A stretch of DNA of 64,000 nt from Angiostrongylus vasorum (taxonomy: Eukaryota > Nematoda > Chromadorea > Rhabditida > Metastrongylidae). The DNA is taken from contig JADANN010000364.1 of the NCBI GenBank assembly GCA_018806985.1, positions 3,713,001 to 3,777,000 of the forward strand. The letters run 5' to 3'. The position numbers and the translations under genes were made by a program. Below are positions 14,701 through 26,005 of this stretch, one piece after another. Within the stretch, counting starts at the first letter, position 1. Each line of letters opens with the position of its first letter. The notes under the pieces were generated by a model. That model was not told the DNA's origin, made no database searches, and saw only the letters and a list, made by a program, of their open reading frames with translations.

Positions 14701-16909
14701 ATCGCATGAAATTCTTAGATGCAAAAATTTCCGAAATAGAGTCAACATAAGCTGCAAAAAGACCTCCACATGATGGCAGCAATGTGGTTTTACTTTATAT
14801 CATGGGAACATGTTCTAAATAGCAGCATGCATATCATAAATAATCTTATAGAGACAGACCAAAGTCTCCTCTATAATTCTACCATTATCCCAACCCCTCA
14901 AGTCCTCTAGTGATCACAATGTCGTCTATCGTCGAAAAACTAGAACGTCCGCAACGACATAAAATTGGGTGCCGTCCCACACCGGAGCCAAAAGGATAAG
15001 AAAATTTAGGCGTGGAGCTAATGTAGTGAAATAGCTCAGTAAATTTGTGAACACATGTTGGCTATCACATTAGCAAGCACAACACCTGGATTAATTCATA
15101 TCCGTTTGCTCATTCAAGAGTACTACGCCACCAATTTCCTTCATACCTTTTCATTTGGACAGATAGTGAATGCTAAAACTTACGAGGCATGCCTAACATC
15201 TCACATTACTACTCCTTGCTACACTTCACTATATTGCTTGAACAAAAGCTGTGAAGTTCCAAGAATCAGCACAACTAACCTGTTAAACTCCTGGGCAGGC
15301 CAGTGGTTCTCAGGACTGTGATGGAAATCCCTTACGGTAACATTTTTCTCATTGAAATTGATGCAATACCTGCAATAAGACTCCATAAGAGAATGATTCT
15401 TTAACATGTACTAGAAGCTGGGAACTAAATTGAGATCTAACCTCGAGTTGTAGGAGTGCTCACATTTAACAGCCCAGTCGAGATTAAATCGCAGAGAAAA
15501 AACAAAATATAATAAATTTTGAGCTGCTCGAAGTCCTTCAACATAGAGTCGCTCGGCGACGTGCCACGTCAACGCCCAGCCGAGACCTAAAACGGCTTTC
15601 ATTACGGAAACACCTAATTTGGTTCCCCTTAACTTAGGTCTTTTTCGTTGATAACTTCAAGTCATATTCGGGACATCTCCTCAATGGGGTTATTTTTTTT
15701 ACGCAAAGCTGCTAGTCAGTGTGATTTAGATCAGAGCTGGAACTGAAATACTGACTGAGCTTACACTGCACATATCATCGTTCTATTACAGTGATGCCAT
15801 TCAAGAAGGTTATGAAAGTACCGAAGTGATTTAGACTACTGCTGACAGTAACGCTGTGTCACAACGAAGACATGCAAGATCGTTGAAGGAGTTTACGAGA
15901 AAAAAAAACATTTTGAGAAAAATCAGGGTAAAATCGGACCCGTCCATAAACCAAATGGAAACCGTCCATCTCTTAGAATTGAAATAAACAACCGAATCCG
16001 GCTTATTCGCTAAATATGAACAAATCCAACTGTTACTACTTGTTGGGTTTCATGATGTTCTCTCCATGCCATTCTTGTTTCACCGAAATCGAACATAGTT
16101 TGGTGATTTGTGGACGAATTTGCCCACTTCTGAGCAATCCTCTTTTTTTTGATGGTATTTGTTCGCCTTCCGATTGCTTATGTAAGTTCATAGAAACAGT
16201 CAAAGAGTACTTTCATTTTCAAAGAGTTTAGTTGTATTTGCTATAGTTAAAGAATTGATTAAACATAAAGGTGTGAGGTTGTTAGTTGAGTACTGGACAG
16301 TTTCATAAAGGTAGAGACGAGGCTACTTTTCTTAAATCTCTGATTAAGGCCAGAACAAAAGAAACTTAAGCATAATAACAACCTTGTGTAAGTCCATCAA
16401 TAAACAAAACTATTGATCACTCATACCGGCCTTCAACGAAAGTCGGAATTGAATGTCCGCTTTGTCATATGCCAGCTGATACTAATCTGACTGATGCAGG
16501 ATTGATTGTCACCAAAGAGACATATTTTTGGTTTGCAATCGACCAAGGACCGTACTGTATCCTGGAGAATTGCCGAGTGAGGTCAGGTCATTTCAGTTCT
16601 GCCAAAGTCCTGTATAGAATGCCAGCGCTGGCTCGATTATTATCGATGTGACGGCAACGAAAACCGACATCGCAAGAAGAAACAACTGCTGTGGATGTTC
16701 GACTCGAATATTTGTGGCTTTCATGAAGGAGAAACCGCCAAACGTTTGCTATAGTAAAGATTTGTAACAACGTCGTGTAAGCTGATCAATACACTAAAAT
16801 GATGTGAGCCACTTATTATAGGTAAGAAGGATAAAATATTTACTTGATCCCACAAACCAATGAAGACGCTAAATTTAAGTGCCAATGCCCAGAGGAAATT
16901 CAATGTCAT
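709..16909 (-). CDS. Divergent SLC6-family transporter, multi-exon
   Basis: Exons in coding order: 16844-16909 (ATG at 16907-16909, or an exon opening at 16921), 16748 to about 16600, 15586-15442, 15369-15280, 7883-7716, 7617-7434, 7350-7219, 6009-5815, 5108-5018, 4923 to about 4700, 3220-3081, 2887-2734, 954-827 and 764-709 (stop TAA at 709-711). Phases agree at most joins. About twelve membrane segments are visible. The diagnostic SLC6 feature is the second extracellular loop: exons 15586 and 15369 join to W-x3-C-x4-NS-x2-C, then an N-glycosylation site (NVT) and PAQEFNSYV, matching the family's WxxC...WNT..C...SPxxEF. A later LLKPTSDW resembles the family's C-terminal tail. SLC6 proteins are plasma-membrane Na+/Cl- coupled importers of transmitters, amino acids or osmolytes. 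Here the TM1 signature NVWRFP is replaced by GLWDQQTFGG, so substrate and even transport activity cannot be assigned. Unresolved points: the end of the TM2 exon, the donor near 4700, and a phase mismatch between 2734 and 954. Confidence 0.72.
1073..1215 (+). repeat. Family A repeat
   Basis: Carries ACAGGCGAAACGAAGAACC, the conserved GGTGGTGAACGCGTTACTCC, and ends in GCAAATATCTCAGC. It lies in an intron of the SLC6-like gene, between the exons at 954 and 2734. Confidence 0.8.
4318..4655 (-). repeat. Family D tRNA-derived SINE
   Basis: Read on the minus strand, the head has an A-box-like GTAGTGCAGTGATAGGG and, about 25 bp on, a B-box-like TTGTTCGACCGC. The tail ends in the family D sequence rich in GCATCCA and GGTCTTCGGA. 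The pol III-like layout suggests a tRNA-derived SINE inserted in a transporter intron. Confidence 0.6.
5425..5715 (+). repeat. Family B tRNA-derived SINE
   Basis: Head: CCCGAACAGTGATCGGTGGC (A-box-like) and GGGATCGGCTCCC (B-box-like). Body: AAATTGGTACCAG, ACATCGGTAGGCCACCGCAA and GCATTCAATCACCTCCAA, ending in a T-rich tail. Other copies are at 44386 and 56295 (plus) and 7990 and 45495 (minus). Confidence 0.75.
6300..6830. repeat. Family A inverted pair
   Basis: A minus-oriented copy (6306-6480) and a plus-oriented copy (6640-6815) flank a linker containing GATCAATCCCGTTGACGGG. Together they form a large inverted repeat like those at 28203 and 47520. It lies in a transporter intron. Confidence 0.75.
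7990..8245 (-). repeat. Family B tRNA-derived SINE
   Basis: On the minus strand the head reads CGTAGCGCAATGTTGGAGGC (A box) then TATGGTTCGATACCGCGC (close to the GGTTCGANNCC B box), followed by the family B body. This is one of the clearest tRNA-like heads in the window and sits in a transporter intron. Confidence 0.75.
8718..8766. repeat. (TA)n microsatellite
   Basis: About 24 uninterrupted TA dinucleotides, directly followed by a family D SINE copy. Confidence 0.98.
8800..9115 (-). repeat. Family D SINE copy, head decayed
   Basis: Shares CCGATCCCAGCACTTCCCAC and the CGCATCCAT segment with the copy at 41310 and others. On the minus strand a B-box-like AGTTCGATTCC is kept near 9085; the A box is not recognisable. 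Confidence 0.6.
9500..9785 (+). repeat. Family A' repeat (tRNA-like variant)
   Basis: Contains GGCCTCAGTGGCGCAGTGGG, a tRNA A-box-like element, then CCCCGGAAACGGTAATCGAG and the shared family A end (TCACCATTATTGTGGTTGTA). Related copies are at 24415, 33205, 44920 and 48190. Confidence 0.6.
11445..11862 (+). repeat. Family C repeat, near full length
   Basis: Starts near CCAACGGTTTACCGCCTCAT and ends near CCATCCAAATATTCAAGTAT. Contains the conserved hairpin ACCAGGA-loop-TCCTGGT at about 11608-11632 and GGCTAAACCAGTAAAACTCC. Homologous copies are at 34220, 53345, 57485, 59785, 60440 and, inverted, 61190. Confidence 0.85.
12165..12350 (+). repeat. Family A repeat
   Basis: Contains AGAGAAAGGCGAAACGAAAG, CCGCAGACACCTGCGATCC and GAAAATATCTCAGCATCATT. 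Single arm in a transporter intron. Confidence 0.8.
13801..13832 (+). ncRNA. Decayed hammerhead-like motif (PLE-derived)
   Basis: Keeps the stem II and 3' core (TAGGCGAAATCTGCC, AAAATGTCAGC) but has lost the CUGA half. It is followed at about 13850 by the CTCGTGTTTGCTCA tail also seen after the copy at 59240. Probably a non-functional relic. Confidence 0.35.
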
Positions 16910-17559
16910 AGAAATCTCTTCCTTAACAGCAGAACAGCACTACTGGCAGAAGATAATTATCAATCTAGCTCTGTAAATTACTCCACAATCCTTACTCATA
17001 TACCACTGCTTTGGTAATTTATCACGCTGTGCATTTTATGCAATCATATGTGGACGGCCGAGTGGCCGGGACGAGCTGTATAGGCATCATTTTCTTTCCA
17101 ATGGCTTATTTTGTCACACAGAACCTTTTTTCTACAAGTTTTGCAAGCGACCAACAAGTTATCGAAGACAGATTCATGGCAGTTCGGCTAGGAAAACTTC
17201 CGTTCTGAACATGGAAATATAGCAAAAAAACGTTTTCTTGAACAAGTTCATTGATCGGCAAATTGACAAGGAGTTCGTTGTGAATTCGACTCCAATCGAT
17301 AAAATGAATCATAGGTATTATAGGTAGAATATGCAGGTATGCGAAACACTGAAATAGACGCAGAAGACGTTGCAAAGCACTTCCAGATACAGACAGGAAT
17401 ATGTTCGCATGAAGGACGACAGTGACAAATAGTAAATAACGGCACACATTCCACCCATACATACAAACTATAGATAAAAGTCTCTTCTACAATCTTGTCA
17501 CATCCACAGCCCCTCAAGTCGTCTAGTCATCGGAAAACTATCGTCTATTTTCGGAAAAT

Positions 17560-18238
17560 CAGCGAGTCCGTAACGGGTGAACAATAGGCGCGGTCCCAAG
17601 CGGCAGGGCCGTTAGACACCACGCGTCGCGGATCTGTTTCGAGAGAAACATGACATTTAGCCTCGAGGATGAGGACGCGTTGTTCATGTTGAAGAGGTCG
17701 GAACTCTCAAAGGTGGCTGGAATCAGTGGGCGCGGGATGATTCCGTCGTTGTGGTAAAGCAAAATAATTGGAAGTAGTAATGTCAGACACACTATTATCG
17801 AGTAATCAATCAACATAGAAAACGTTCCAGACAAAAATTACGGAGTTAGGGCGAGAAGATGACGTTTCTGAAATCATAAGTATTGATTCGCATAAGGGTA
17901 AGACGAATGTCACAACTATCATAGACGGCTGACTCAGCACTATCATACATCCGACTGAGGTCTGCCTGACTTGACATTGACGCGAACACAATGTCCGGAT
18001 TTCCGCTTTCCGCGGACGGATTCGAATCTTGCATTTTTGCGACTATTCGATTGAAGCGTACTTGATTCTAACCAGCCCATCATAAATGCGTGTGTTCAAA
18101 GGAAAGTCGCTAGATAGAATCTCTTAAGTAGATGTCTCACACGCTTAGAGTTTTCCCCGTCCATTTCCTAGAAACTGATCATACAAAGATAAGGCCAGAG
18201 AGGTGAAGAAAGTGAGGAACACAGGCCTCATGGCAACC
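17560..18238 (-). other. Possible further exons of a membrane protein, unresolved
   Basis: Three pieces look coding on the minus strand. At 18238 a TTTTAG acceptor precedes a hydrophobic segment (MRPVFLTFFTSLALSLYD). Around 17846-18034 lies an acidic, serine/tyrosine-rich stretch opening MQDSNPSAESGNPD, like a cytoplasmic N-terminus. At about 17600-17835 a hydrophobic segment (CLTLLLPIILLYHNDG) is followed by a loop with NNASSSS, a possible glycosylation site. I could not join them in phase with each other or with 19711-19977 or 16909. Either an undetected small exon is missing or this is a decayed transporter copy. Confidence 0.3.
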
Positions 18239-19710
18239 CTAAAATGAAAGGCAAAAATAGAACAGAATGTAAACAAAATGAAGCAAAATGCAAAATAGGA
18301 TATATCTGTTCGTTCCGCATATGAGAAACCAATGAAATGAATTTAGTCAGACGATTTTGAAACGCCCGCGCTGACGTTATGGGGATTTGTTCCACAGATT
18401 TACGATGACGATTGCATAAAGTTGGAAAAACTAGGGCTATTTGTTCTGTCGTTAATATTTTGATTAACATGCTTTCAAATATGAATGAATAATTAACCCC
18501 ACCTAAGCCCCTCTAAGCGAATGGATACCCCTAAACAAGAAGAAAGAACGAGGATTTGAAAAGATAGCAATCGGAAACAGAACTATGAACTCAACAAACC
18601 CATAAGGGCCAGTAAACTCTCATATGTTTTCATTGCGTGCGGCACTTCATGCTCTACTATTTATTAATTTCGCAAAAATTCTATACAAAATACACGTTGT
18701 TAAATCTTAACGGGGTAGAGTTATGTCTTCTAGTAATTTCATCGACATCCCAAATTGCAGAAAAAAGATGATAGATGCCAACTAGTCAATAGGACGAGCG
18801 TTCGATTAGAGCTCAGTGGTTCAAGCGGAGGTGACACTTGACCTTCGACGAACGTCCGTCCGGCCGAGTGACGCCATTCCATCACACCATTCCACCACAG
18901 CCACATCACCATAATATCGATCACGTTTGAATTCCTAGGACGAACAACAATGGAAATCATGGAATTTCGGCCACGGTTATGAGTTTTCTTCCCCATATAG
19001 AGCACAGATCGTCGTCCACCACGACGTGACGACCATCCAAACAGCGCGGACCTCCGGCAACGTCATCGAGCCGTCACCCCGGCGATGGTGGCCGTCCGGT
19101 CGCCGACGATACAGTACGGATAGCGGATTACCAACTGGGAGCCGTCGTCACATCAACCAGAACAGCGAAATTATATCCCCACACGATCGTGCGAATACTA
19201 TCTTTAGTAAAATATCACAATAAATATGTACTATTTACTCGATTACACTTACAATGAACTCTTAGAAACTTACTGTAGACCTTTAGTTTCTTCGAAACCC
19301 TTCACCACTTACGCTCTCGCTGGGTGTCCCTACTCAACTTTCGGTTACTTCCAAACAAGAATTTTTGCAATGCTTGTGGAAAATAAGGTTGTTTATGAGC
19401 ATCAATAATAACGACACCAATCATTGTAATAATAGCAGTAATAATACGATCGCTGACAAGATTCGGAAGTCAACTATTGTTCTGTTTGAAAGGGAAAAAC
19501 AGTACAGAACGTGGAGAGGACGAGGGAGTCAGGAAAACTAGTGCAAGCACATTCATTATTCATGCCACAGAAAAGGCGCATCTAAATACCACATTGTTTT
19601 CCGCTTTCTCAATAACCAGAAGAAGTAATCTAAGAGACCGCGACAAATTAATCGCATCGAAAGAGTGACAAATGAACGAAAGAGAGAAACGAAAAAACTG
19701 AAGAAATCAC

Positions 19711-19977
19711 CGGAAGCGATAGGCGCAAGACGTCTGTAGGTGAGCACTGGTCCATGTGTGGACAGATTTCCCACGGACAGTATCAGTGAAGCAGCAGGAA
19801 TTGCGAAAAGTGGAAAGAACACTATCCAACTGACAGGTGTAAGGGCAAGTTGTGTCGCCAGCGGTCCAACGGCAAGTAATGCGGTCGAATAACCGTACGC
19901 ATCGTCATAACCGAACATGCTCAGCTCATAGGTGATTTCCAGATCCGGAATAGGAACATGGAACAGAGCAGAACGAA
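19711..19977 (-). CDS. Candidate membrane-protein exon upstream of the SLC6-like gene
   Basis: An open stretch runs from a good acceptor (CTTCTCCCAG, exon first base 19977) to a donor CCG|GTGATT at 19711, phase 1 in and phase 1 out. It encodes a short polar lead with MFGYDDAYGY, then a long hydrophobic segment ending in VGNLSTHGPVLTYRRLAP. That end resembles SLC6 TM2 and its following loop (family pattern: E-x-A-x-GQ-x3-GP). Codon use is balanced and GC is higher than in flanking DNA, as expected of a real exon. It could be a 5' exon of the transporter at 16909 or part of a second, tandem transporter-like gene. It does not splice in phase to the next candidate at 18238, so the gene model is open. 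Confidence 0.45.
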
Positions 19978-20034
19978 CTGGGAGAAGAGGAAACGGGAAC
20001 GGCAGATGTAGGGTGGGCAGGGCGACCTGCTGCG

Positions 20035-20215
20035 TGTGGGTGAGTGGCGATGCGGCGGCGGCGGCGGCAGCGCTCCTATCACACGCACTGTCACGAGCAC
20101 ATGGCAACCGGCGGTGGGCTCCGCCCAGGTGTATCGCGCGCCATTGTGCCCGGCCGGGGACAAACACCGTCCAGGGCGGATAAACAGTCCCAGACGACGG
20201 GCGTAGCCGTACAGC
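20035..20215. promoter_or_regulatory. GC-rich, CGG-repeat tract, possible promoter of the leftward genes
   Basis: This stretch is far richer in C, G and CpG than its surroundings and contains a short CGG/GCG run near 20052-20075. It lies just upstream of the leftward candidate exon 19711-19977, where a promoter or 5' exon would sit. Long open frames on both strands here are low-complexity (alanine runs) and are not called as genes. Confidence 0.25.
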
Positions 20216-21485
20216 GCTCGAGGAACACCGGAAGCAATAGGTGCTCGTTCCTGATCAATGCGCGATTGTATCTTAGAACTAGTAGAAATTCGTTGTGTTA
20301 GATTAAAGTATGGTATATATTTGACGAGAAGAAGAATTCGGTCATTGTTTACGATTTTCTAAACCTGAAAAACGCATCCAGAAAGTTTCGAGATTTCACG
20401 ACTGATTTTGCTTTGACAAACTAGAAACTATCCAATATAATTCACAGAGGTCTTTCGGTTCACTTGACATTTGTCATATCCTGTCCGCAAAGGCACATCA
20501 TTTTGGACGAATTTTTGAACTTTCCTTCGCGGAGACCGCCGTAGAAATTGTTGCATTCTGTTTACTAGAACTAAGGAAAGTTTAGTTATGGCGACTGCGC
20601 TAAAAGTGATGATGATACGAGCTATATATGGATCACATGCTCAAAAATTGACTTTCCAACTTCAGCACTTGTGCGACGACGTGTCCTCCATAGATGTCAT
20701 GCTGTAATACTTTGCACGCATGAAGAAAAGTGCAGGAAGTATAAACATTATGCTTTGTGAGTTACTTAATTTTTCAACGCCTTCAATTGTGAAATTTTGT
20801 TTTCTTGTTAAATTAACAACATCTTCCCGAGAGAGCTAAATACATATTTCGTATAACATCAAACTTCAATGAACTCTAACATAGTTTTCTGTTTTGTTTC
20901 TTCAAGGCTCATATCCCTCGAGTAGCGAAACGACTGAAAAAAAGAATTTTGCCCGTAGGGCAAAGTGGGACTCCAATTGTGTTGTCAATACAGTTAGCAC
21001 TAGTACCAAAATCGTTTTGCAAAAATTAACTCTAGCAATATTTCATTATGTACAGGTTTTAACAGGCTTGCAAACAAGAGCAATATTCCATGAAAGTTTT
21101 ATAAACGCTTAGAGGATGCGGTCGCAATGTTTGTCGTAGGGCCATCAAGTATTGCTATGTGTCATCTGTAATAAAAGCGTCAGTTTTTTTAAATTCAGAG
21201 GGGTTTAGAATAATGAATTCGATTCGTTTCTTTGCATATATCATCCACCAAAGTCTTTGGAATTTGGGTGTAGTTACAGTTTCTGTTTGAAAATTTTTTG
21301 GTGCTCGTTATGAATATCGTGGAAAGCAGATCGAGATGACCGCCCTGAAATCCTAAATAACCATGCTACGGCGGTCCCAGATCATTAAACAATCAGTATC
21401 TAGCATTTATAGATCAGAGAGGGGGTTTTCGCAGACAACACTGATACCACTTTCCGAACTCGGAAAGGATGGGAGACTTGGCAAG

Positions 21486-21523
21486 CTTAATGTGGGACTA
21501 AAGACTTAATGTGGGACTAAAGA
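21486..21523. repeat. Tandem 19-bp duplication
   Basis: Two exact copies of CTTAATGTGGGACTAAAGA lie head to tail. Confidence 0.95.
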
Positions 21524-24414
21524 AGAGTTTTCGCAGTAGTTTTGCGCGTAATGAATGACGTCTCTTCCTTTGTGTTACACTTGTCCATTAAAAAAAAGTT
21601 GATTAAAAATTGAGCCAAAACCTAACGAACGAAAAGTGAGTGTTTGGTTGTGACGCTTTTAAAAATAAGCAACAACAAAGGCTCATTGCCATTTCTTTAA
21701 GGAACTGCTTACAAGCGAAACCCAGAGATTAGCAGCATAAAGTTTTTTCCACACGCCCGTGCGATTTGATGAAAGAGTAGCTACTAAATGAAGTAATTGT
21801 GTGGCACTGTTCGTTGGTCGACTGAATTATGTCAGAATCTAGGAAGGTACGTGAGATCCCTAGGTGGTAAACCATCCTGTAGACACAGCTGAGCTTCACC
21901 ACGCATTTCACGGAGACGAAGCGTCTTGAACTCGGTTCGTTATATTCCAGATAAGCTTACAGTTTTGATCTAGTTGTCAAGAACCAGAAATAATGGGAAC
22001 GAGGACTAATGCAAAGGGAGTGATGATTTAACAAAAACTGCTCTTCATCTAAGATTTCGTCTCTATTGATTAAGCTATTAGTCATAGTTACAAGTCGGCG
22101 TCAGCTTTCCTCTGCTGATAACGGAGCACTTCACGAAGAGGCGTACATAGCCAAACTGGCAGTCCAGCACGAAGAACGGAGAAAAAACGAAGACGTCTTC
22201 GGAAATTGCAGCTAGTATTCTCTGTTTTTCTTTAATTAAAGGACGACTGCTAAATTTTGTTTTTCTTCACATACGAACATGTAATGAAATGATACTATGA
22301 CGGAGCTTTCGTTCTCATCTTAGAATAAAGTGGAATAGAATGGCGACCTCTGAATGTTGTAATGTTTGGGTGTATTTATTTGTAGCTGGATCCATCACGA
22401 TATCCAATGAATTTTGTAGGTTTCATCCAGTGTTTCTGAGGTATCTGAATGCACGAGTTCAAGAAGACCTACAGACCAAGAATCCAGGTGAAGCAGCTTT
22501 AACCATAAGTTCAAAATACTGTTGTCCAACATGCCTGCGTTTAAGATTCTATTTTAATAATAAAGATGTTTAAGCTGTTTCATAAAAATGTGTAGCGTTT
22601 AAGCTTAATCACGTCTTATCGTCGTTCATGATCTAAAAAGAAGATACCAAGTACGTTCTGAAGTCTCAGAAGTCATCTTTAGCATTTTTTTACACCTGGC
22701 TTCTCAACGTAGTACGCTGTCCATATGGTGGTCCCTGCAAATTTGCGGATTGCTCTCACAATTTTGTCGCTCTTGTTGCTCATACCAAAGTCTTCGTCTC
22801 TTTGTCTTCTTCGTTATTCCACGTTTGGTGATCTTATACAGTTGGAGCAAGTCGTCAATGTGGGACACATTATACCAAATTTTTGTCTTCAGAGACCAAC
22901 CCTTTGTGGAAGTTAGGATGCCGTCTTATTCAGAGAATTTTTTTGTGTCATTTACTCTGGGAACATTCTAGCACGGATATCTCAGGGTTACAGCAAAAAT
23001 CACATCTGCCTAGCATTTCACGTTTCATTCAGTAGTAGAGAAGATTTTTAAGTCGAACATGGAACCCACATCCAAACATAGCGACTGTGCTTACTGTTGG
23101 TTGTTACTGTTGGTATCCGCACTGAACGGACATGCAACATTTATGGATGAACCATCTTAGTATCTAAGAATAAATTGTCGTGAGTATGAAAGTTTGGTTT
23201 TATGTATACCGGATTTCATTTGTTAACTGAGTTCGAGCAAAAATACAGTGATGGCCTCCCTATCAGTAGATGCATCACTGCTTACACTCAGCTCTGATGG
23301 AATTCATGGAATTTGCGATAGATTTTCGCTTAAGCGATTACTGTGTAGAAAATCGTAAACAAGAGGAGGTCGTTACCAATAAGGAAGCATTGGGAATAAC
23401 AGGGTAGATGAAGATATTTTGCAAACGTTTTGTTGTATTCCAAGAATCAATGGAGCTGTCATGCCAATTTACCTAATATTATATTAAACAAAGCACACGG
23501 AGCACAATCACAGAACTTAATTTCCAGACACTCAAAAAACTTCTACTTCAATAGTTTGGGTATAGAAGGAACTCGTTCATGACAAATTTATTCAAAAATA
23601 GTGAGGTGCTTTGTATCACTAGTCTTTTTCCTGGCGTGTAGTAAAATTGCTGACAAAAACGATGAGTAAGTCATCTAGAAAAAAGCGATGTCGTCAAAAA
23701 TGTTTGAATACTAAGTGATACAGTAAATGTGTAAAGACAGCAACCGCAAGGATTCTACGGGAGTTGTCGCATTCAGCGACGATTACCCTCCTCCGAGGTC
23801 CTCATAGGAGTTCCCAGGCAGGTGAAACTTCATGGAATGGATTCCGTTGTCGCGTAAATTATAGAGTTCATGAGAATCGAGCATGTAATCCTTTTTTCAG
23901 TCGTTCATATTCGTTAGCAAAATCGAGTTCTTGCATCTTTATATTTTCAAAGTGAGAAATATTACACAAATTCGTGTGACAAAACGAGCAGGCACGAAAA
24001 AGACTGCGTTTTCTCACCACGGTCTTGACGACTCCATCAACTGCCATCACACTAAGTCACACATCACGTCCTGAAAAAACTGTCGGAGTACAAAGTATGC
24101 AAGCGAATATCTAATGTTTTACCTCTGGTTATGTAATTCTGCAGTGATATGTGTATGTTTTAAACCCCCGCTCTCTGAGTTCGTCCAAAAAATACATCGT
24201 ATCAGATCGTTGAAATGCACTTCGCTCAACCATAAATAACGTTTCCAAAGACAAAACAAAACAGTGGAAAAGTACGTTGATATTAGAAGAAAAACAAATA
24301 ACTTTAAGAACGATAGAGGATTTAGTGTTGATCAGTCCCGGAAGGTCGATCCCGATGCACTCGGCCACATATCGTTGAAGTGATTGGATGGAAATCTCGA
24401 CTACACAATCAGCT

Positions 24415-24600
24415 ACAATGATGCCGAGATATGAGCAAAACTCAGACCTTCACGTACGCTTTGAACTCTCGATTACTCTTCTCGGGGTTCATGTGTTATC
24501 CACTGCATTGTTTTTCCCTCCGCCATTTTTTTTTACCCTAATGGTGCTATCAGCAATCATCCGTCAACGAGAATGATCTGAGGAGCATAAATCGGTATTG
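24415..24600 (-). repeat. Family A' fragment
   Basis: Shares ATGATGCCGAGATAT, a CTTCTCGGGGTTCATGTGTT segment and the GATTGATCTGGG-type linker with the copies at 9500 and 48190. Decayed. Confidence 0.5.
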
Positions 24601-25924
24601 AGCCCAGTTAAGAAGGTAGCATGCAGTAAATCAAAGTTAAAATAATCAGTGTTTCGTCATCCCAGACAAGTTCGCTATCAATTTGCTCACCGCGGAGGGA
24701 AGAGAGGCTTTGATGTAAGCAAACGAATCGAATAAAGAAAGTGCCGGAATCCGAACAGTGTTTGGTGTCGAATAACGCGCAGAAGAAGAAAAAGTAAGAA
24801 AATCACTCAGTAATCTCATATTGACATATCATGGCCACTCATACGGGTTTTGTTTCTTGGCCTGAACATCTAACGAGTCTAAATTTCGAACCAGGAACAG
24901 AGTCGATGAAAGGAATGGGAACTAAAAGAATGTCTGACACGTAAAAAGTTGATGTGTTCTACGACTATTTGTAAGCCGCTTAACCAACACTTTCACACAA
25001 CAACAGAAATAATACGCAGAAGTATTACAGCACAGAAAAGTTGAGCTGTCTATTGGTCTGTCAACCATATGAGCATTGTATCGAAAAGCCTCTGCAGTGA
25101 GTGCTCTTTCTGAAAGTACCTTAAGATTGCGTCGAATAATCTACATCTGGAATTCAGAATAGAAAGCTTTACCCACATCTGTGATATCACCAAGTTGTTC
25201 TCAAAGGGAAGACTGAAACCTTGTTCGTATTGAAATGTACTCCACACAGCTGACAGTATAGGATACATATCAGCAGAGAAACAGTACCGGGTTCAACCAA
25301 AAATAAGAAAGGCAATGCAACTTAAGACTGAGAAACCATGCAACATTTTATCTTAATGGTGCTGACTTTCAACTATAAGCATCAACTTTTGCTTCCGCTC
25401 CCTTGTACTTGTTAAAAGGTGTGGACAAGTCAAAAACTTTCGCGAACTGGTACTTGGTGGGAATCAATTCGCGAGGACAACATTTATATCATTGATGACA
25501 CGAAAGAAGGCGAAAGGCACCAATTGCCAGTTGTCCTGAGGTCTGTTGCCCACAAAAACCTATGATCGACATCCTGCTAGCACCCGTCGATCAACTATTG
25601 AGACCAGTCTTGAGAAAGAACACACGCTGACTACAACGGTCAATAAAGAATGGACATAATAGAGTGGATTCTAAGGGAGTCATAGATTGTTCCTAATCGA
25701 GGCCAATTTTCAGCAGACGTCTTCACTACCCACGTTGATCAAAGATAATTTATTTGAACTCGATCGAAATCCGGCATAATGTTTCACCACAGATAACACA
25801 GACCATATCCGTAGAATATTTATCGCAAAGTAGAGAACGAAAGCGGTCGCTCGAGTAATGAAGTTAAGCTGCTCAAGCACAAAAGTATCCACAAACTATA
25901 ACTACTTGTATTTTCGACAAAAAG

Positions 25925-26005
25925 ACGAGTAGCGCAGTGGTACTCATGCTATCTACTACTATCAAGGCGCAGGTTTGACCCCCTTCTAGGGCTCACCAAA
26001 GCTCA
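25925..26005 (+). repeat. tRNA-like SINE head fragment
   Basis: GAGTAGCGCAGTGGTACTCA resembles a tRNA A box and GCAGGTTTGACCCCCTTC a B box at near-tRNA spacing. There is no cloverleaf or acceptor stem, so it is read as a SINE head and not a tRNA gene. Confidence 0.5.

Larger units (their letters stand above)
8250..15275. other. Rest of the 7.4-kb SLC6-like intron (7884-15279), no gene recognised
   Basis: Apart from the repeats listed separately this holds only short open frames without domain features. A lysine-rich frame near 14432-14644 and one at 13535-13780 were inspected and not accepted. A decayed family C piece lies near 10840-10920. Confidence 0.5.

Noticed and set aside
19990..20300. 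Open frames on both strands with alanine and arginine runs
   Set aside because: They come from a short CGG/GCG repeat in GC-rich DNA and have no domain or conserved splice site.
25925..26005. Possible tRNA gene
   Set aside because: A and B boxes are present but no acceptor or anticodon stem can be folded, so it is read as a SINE head.
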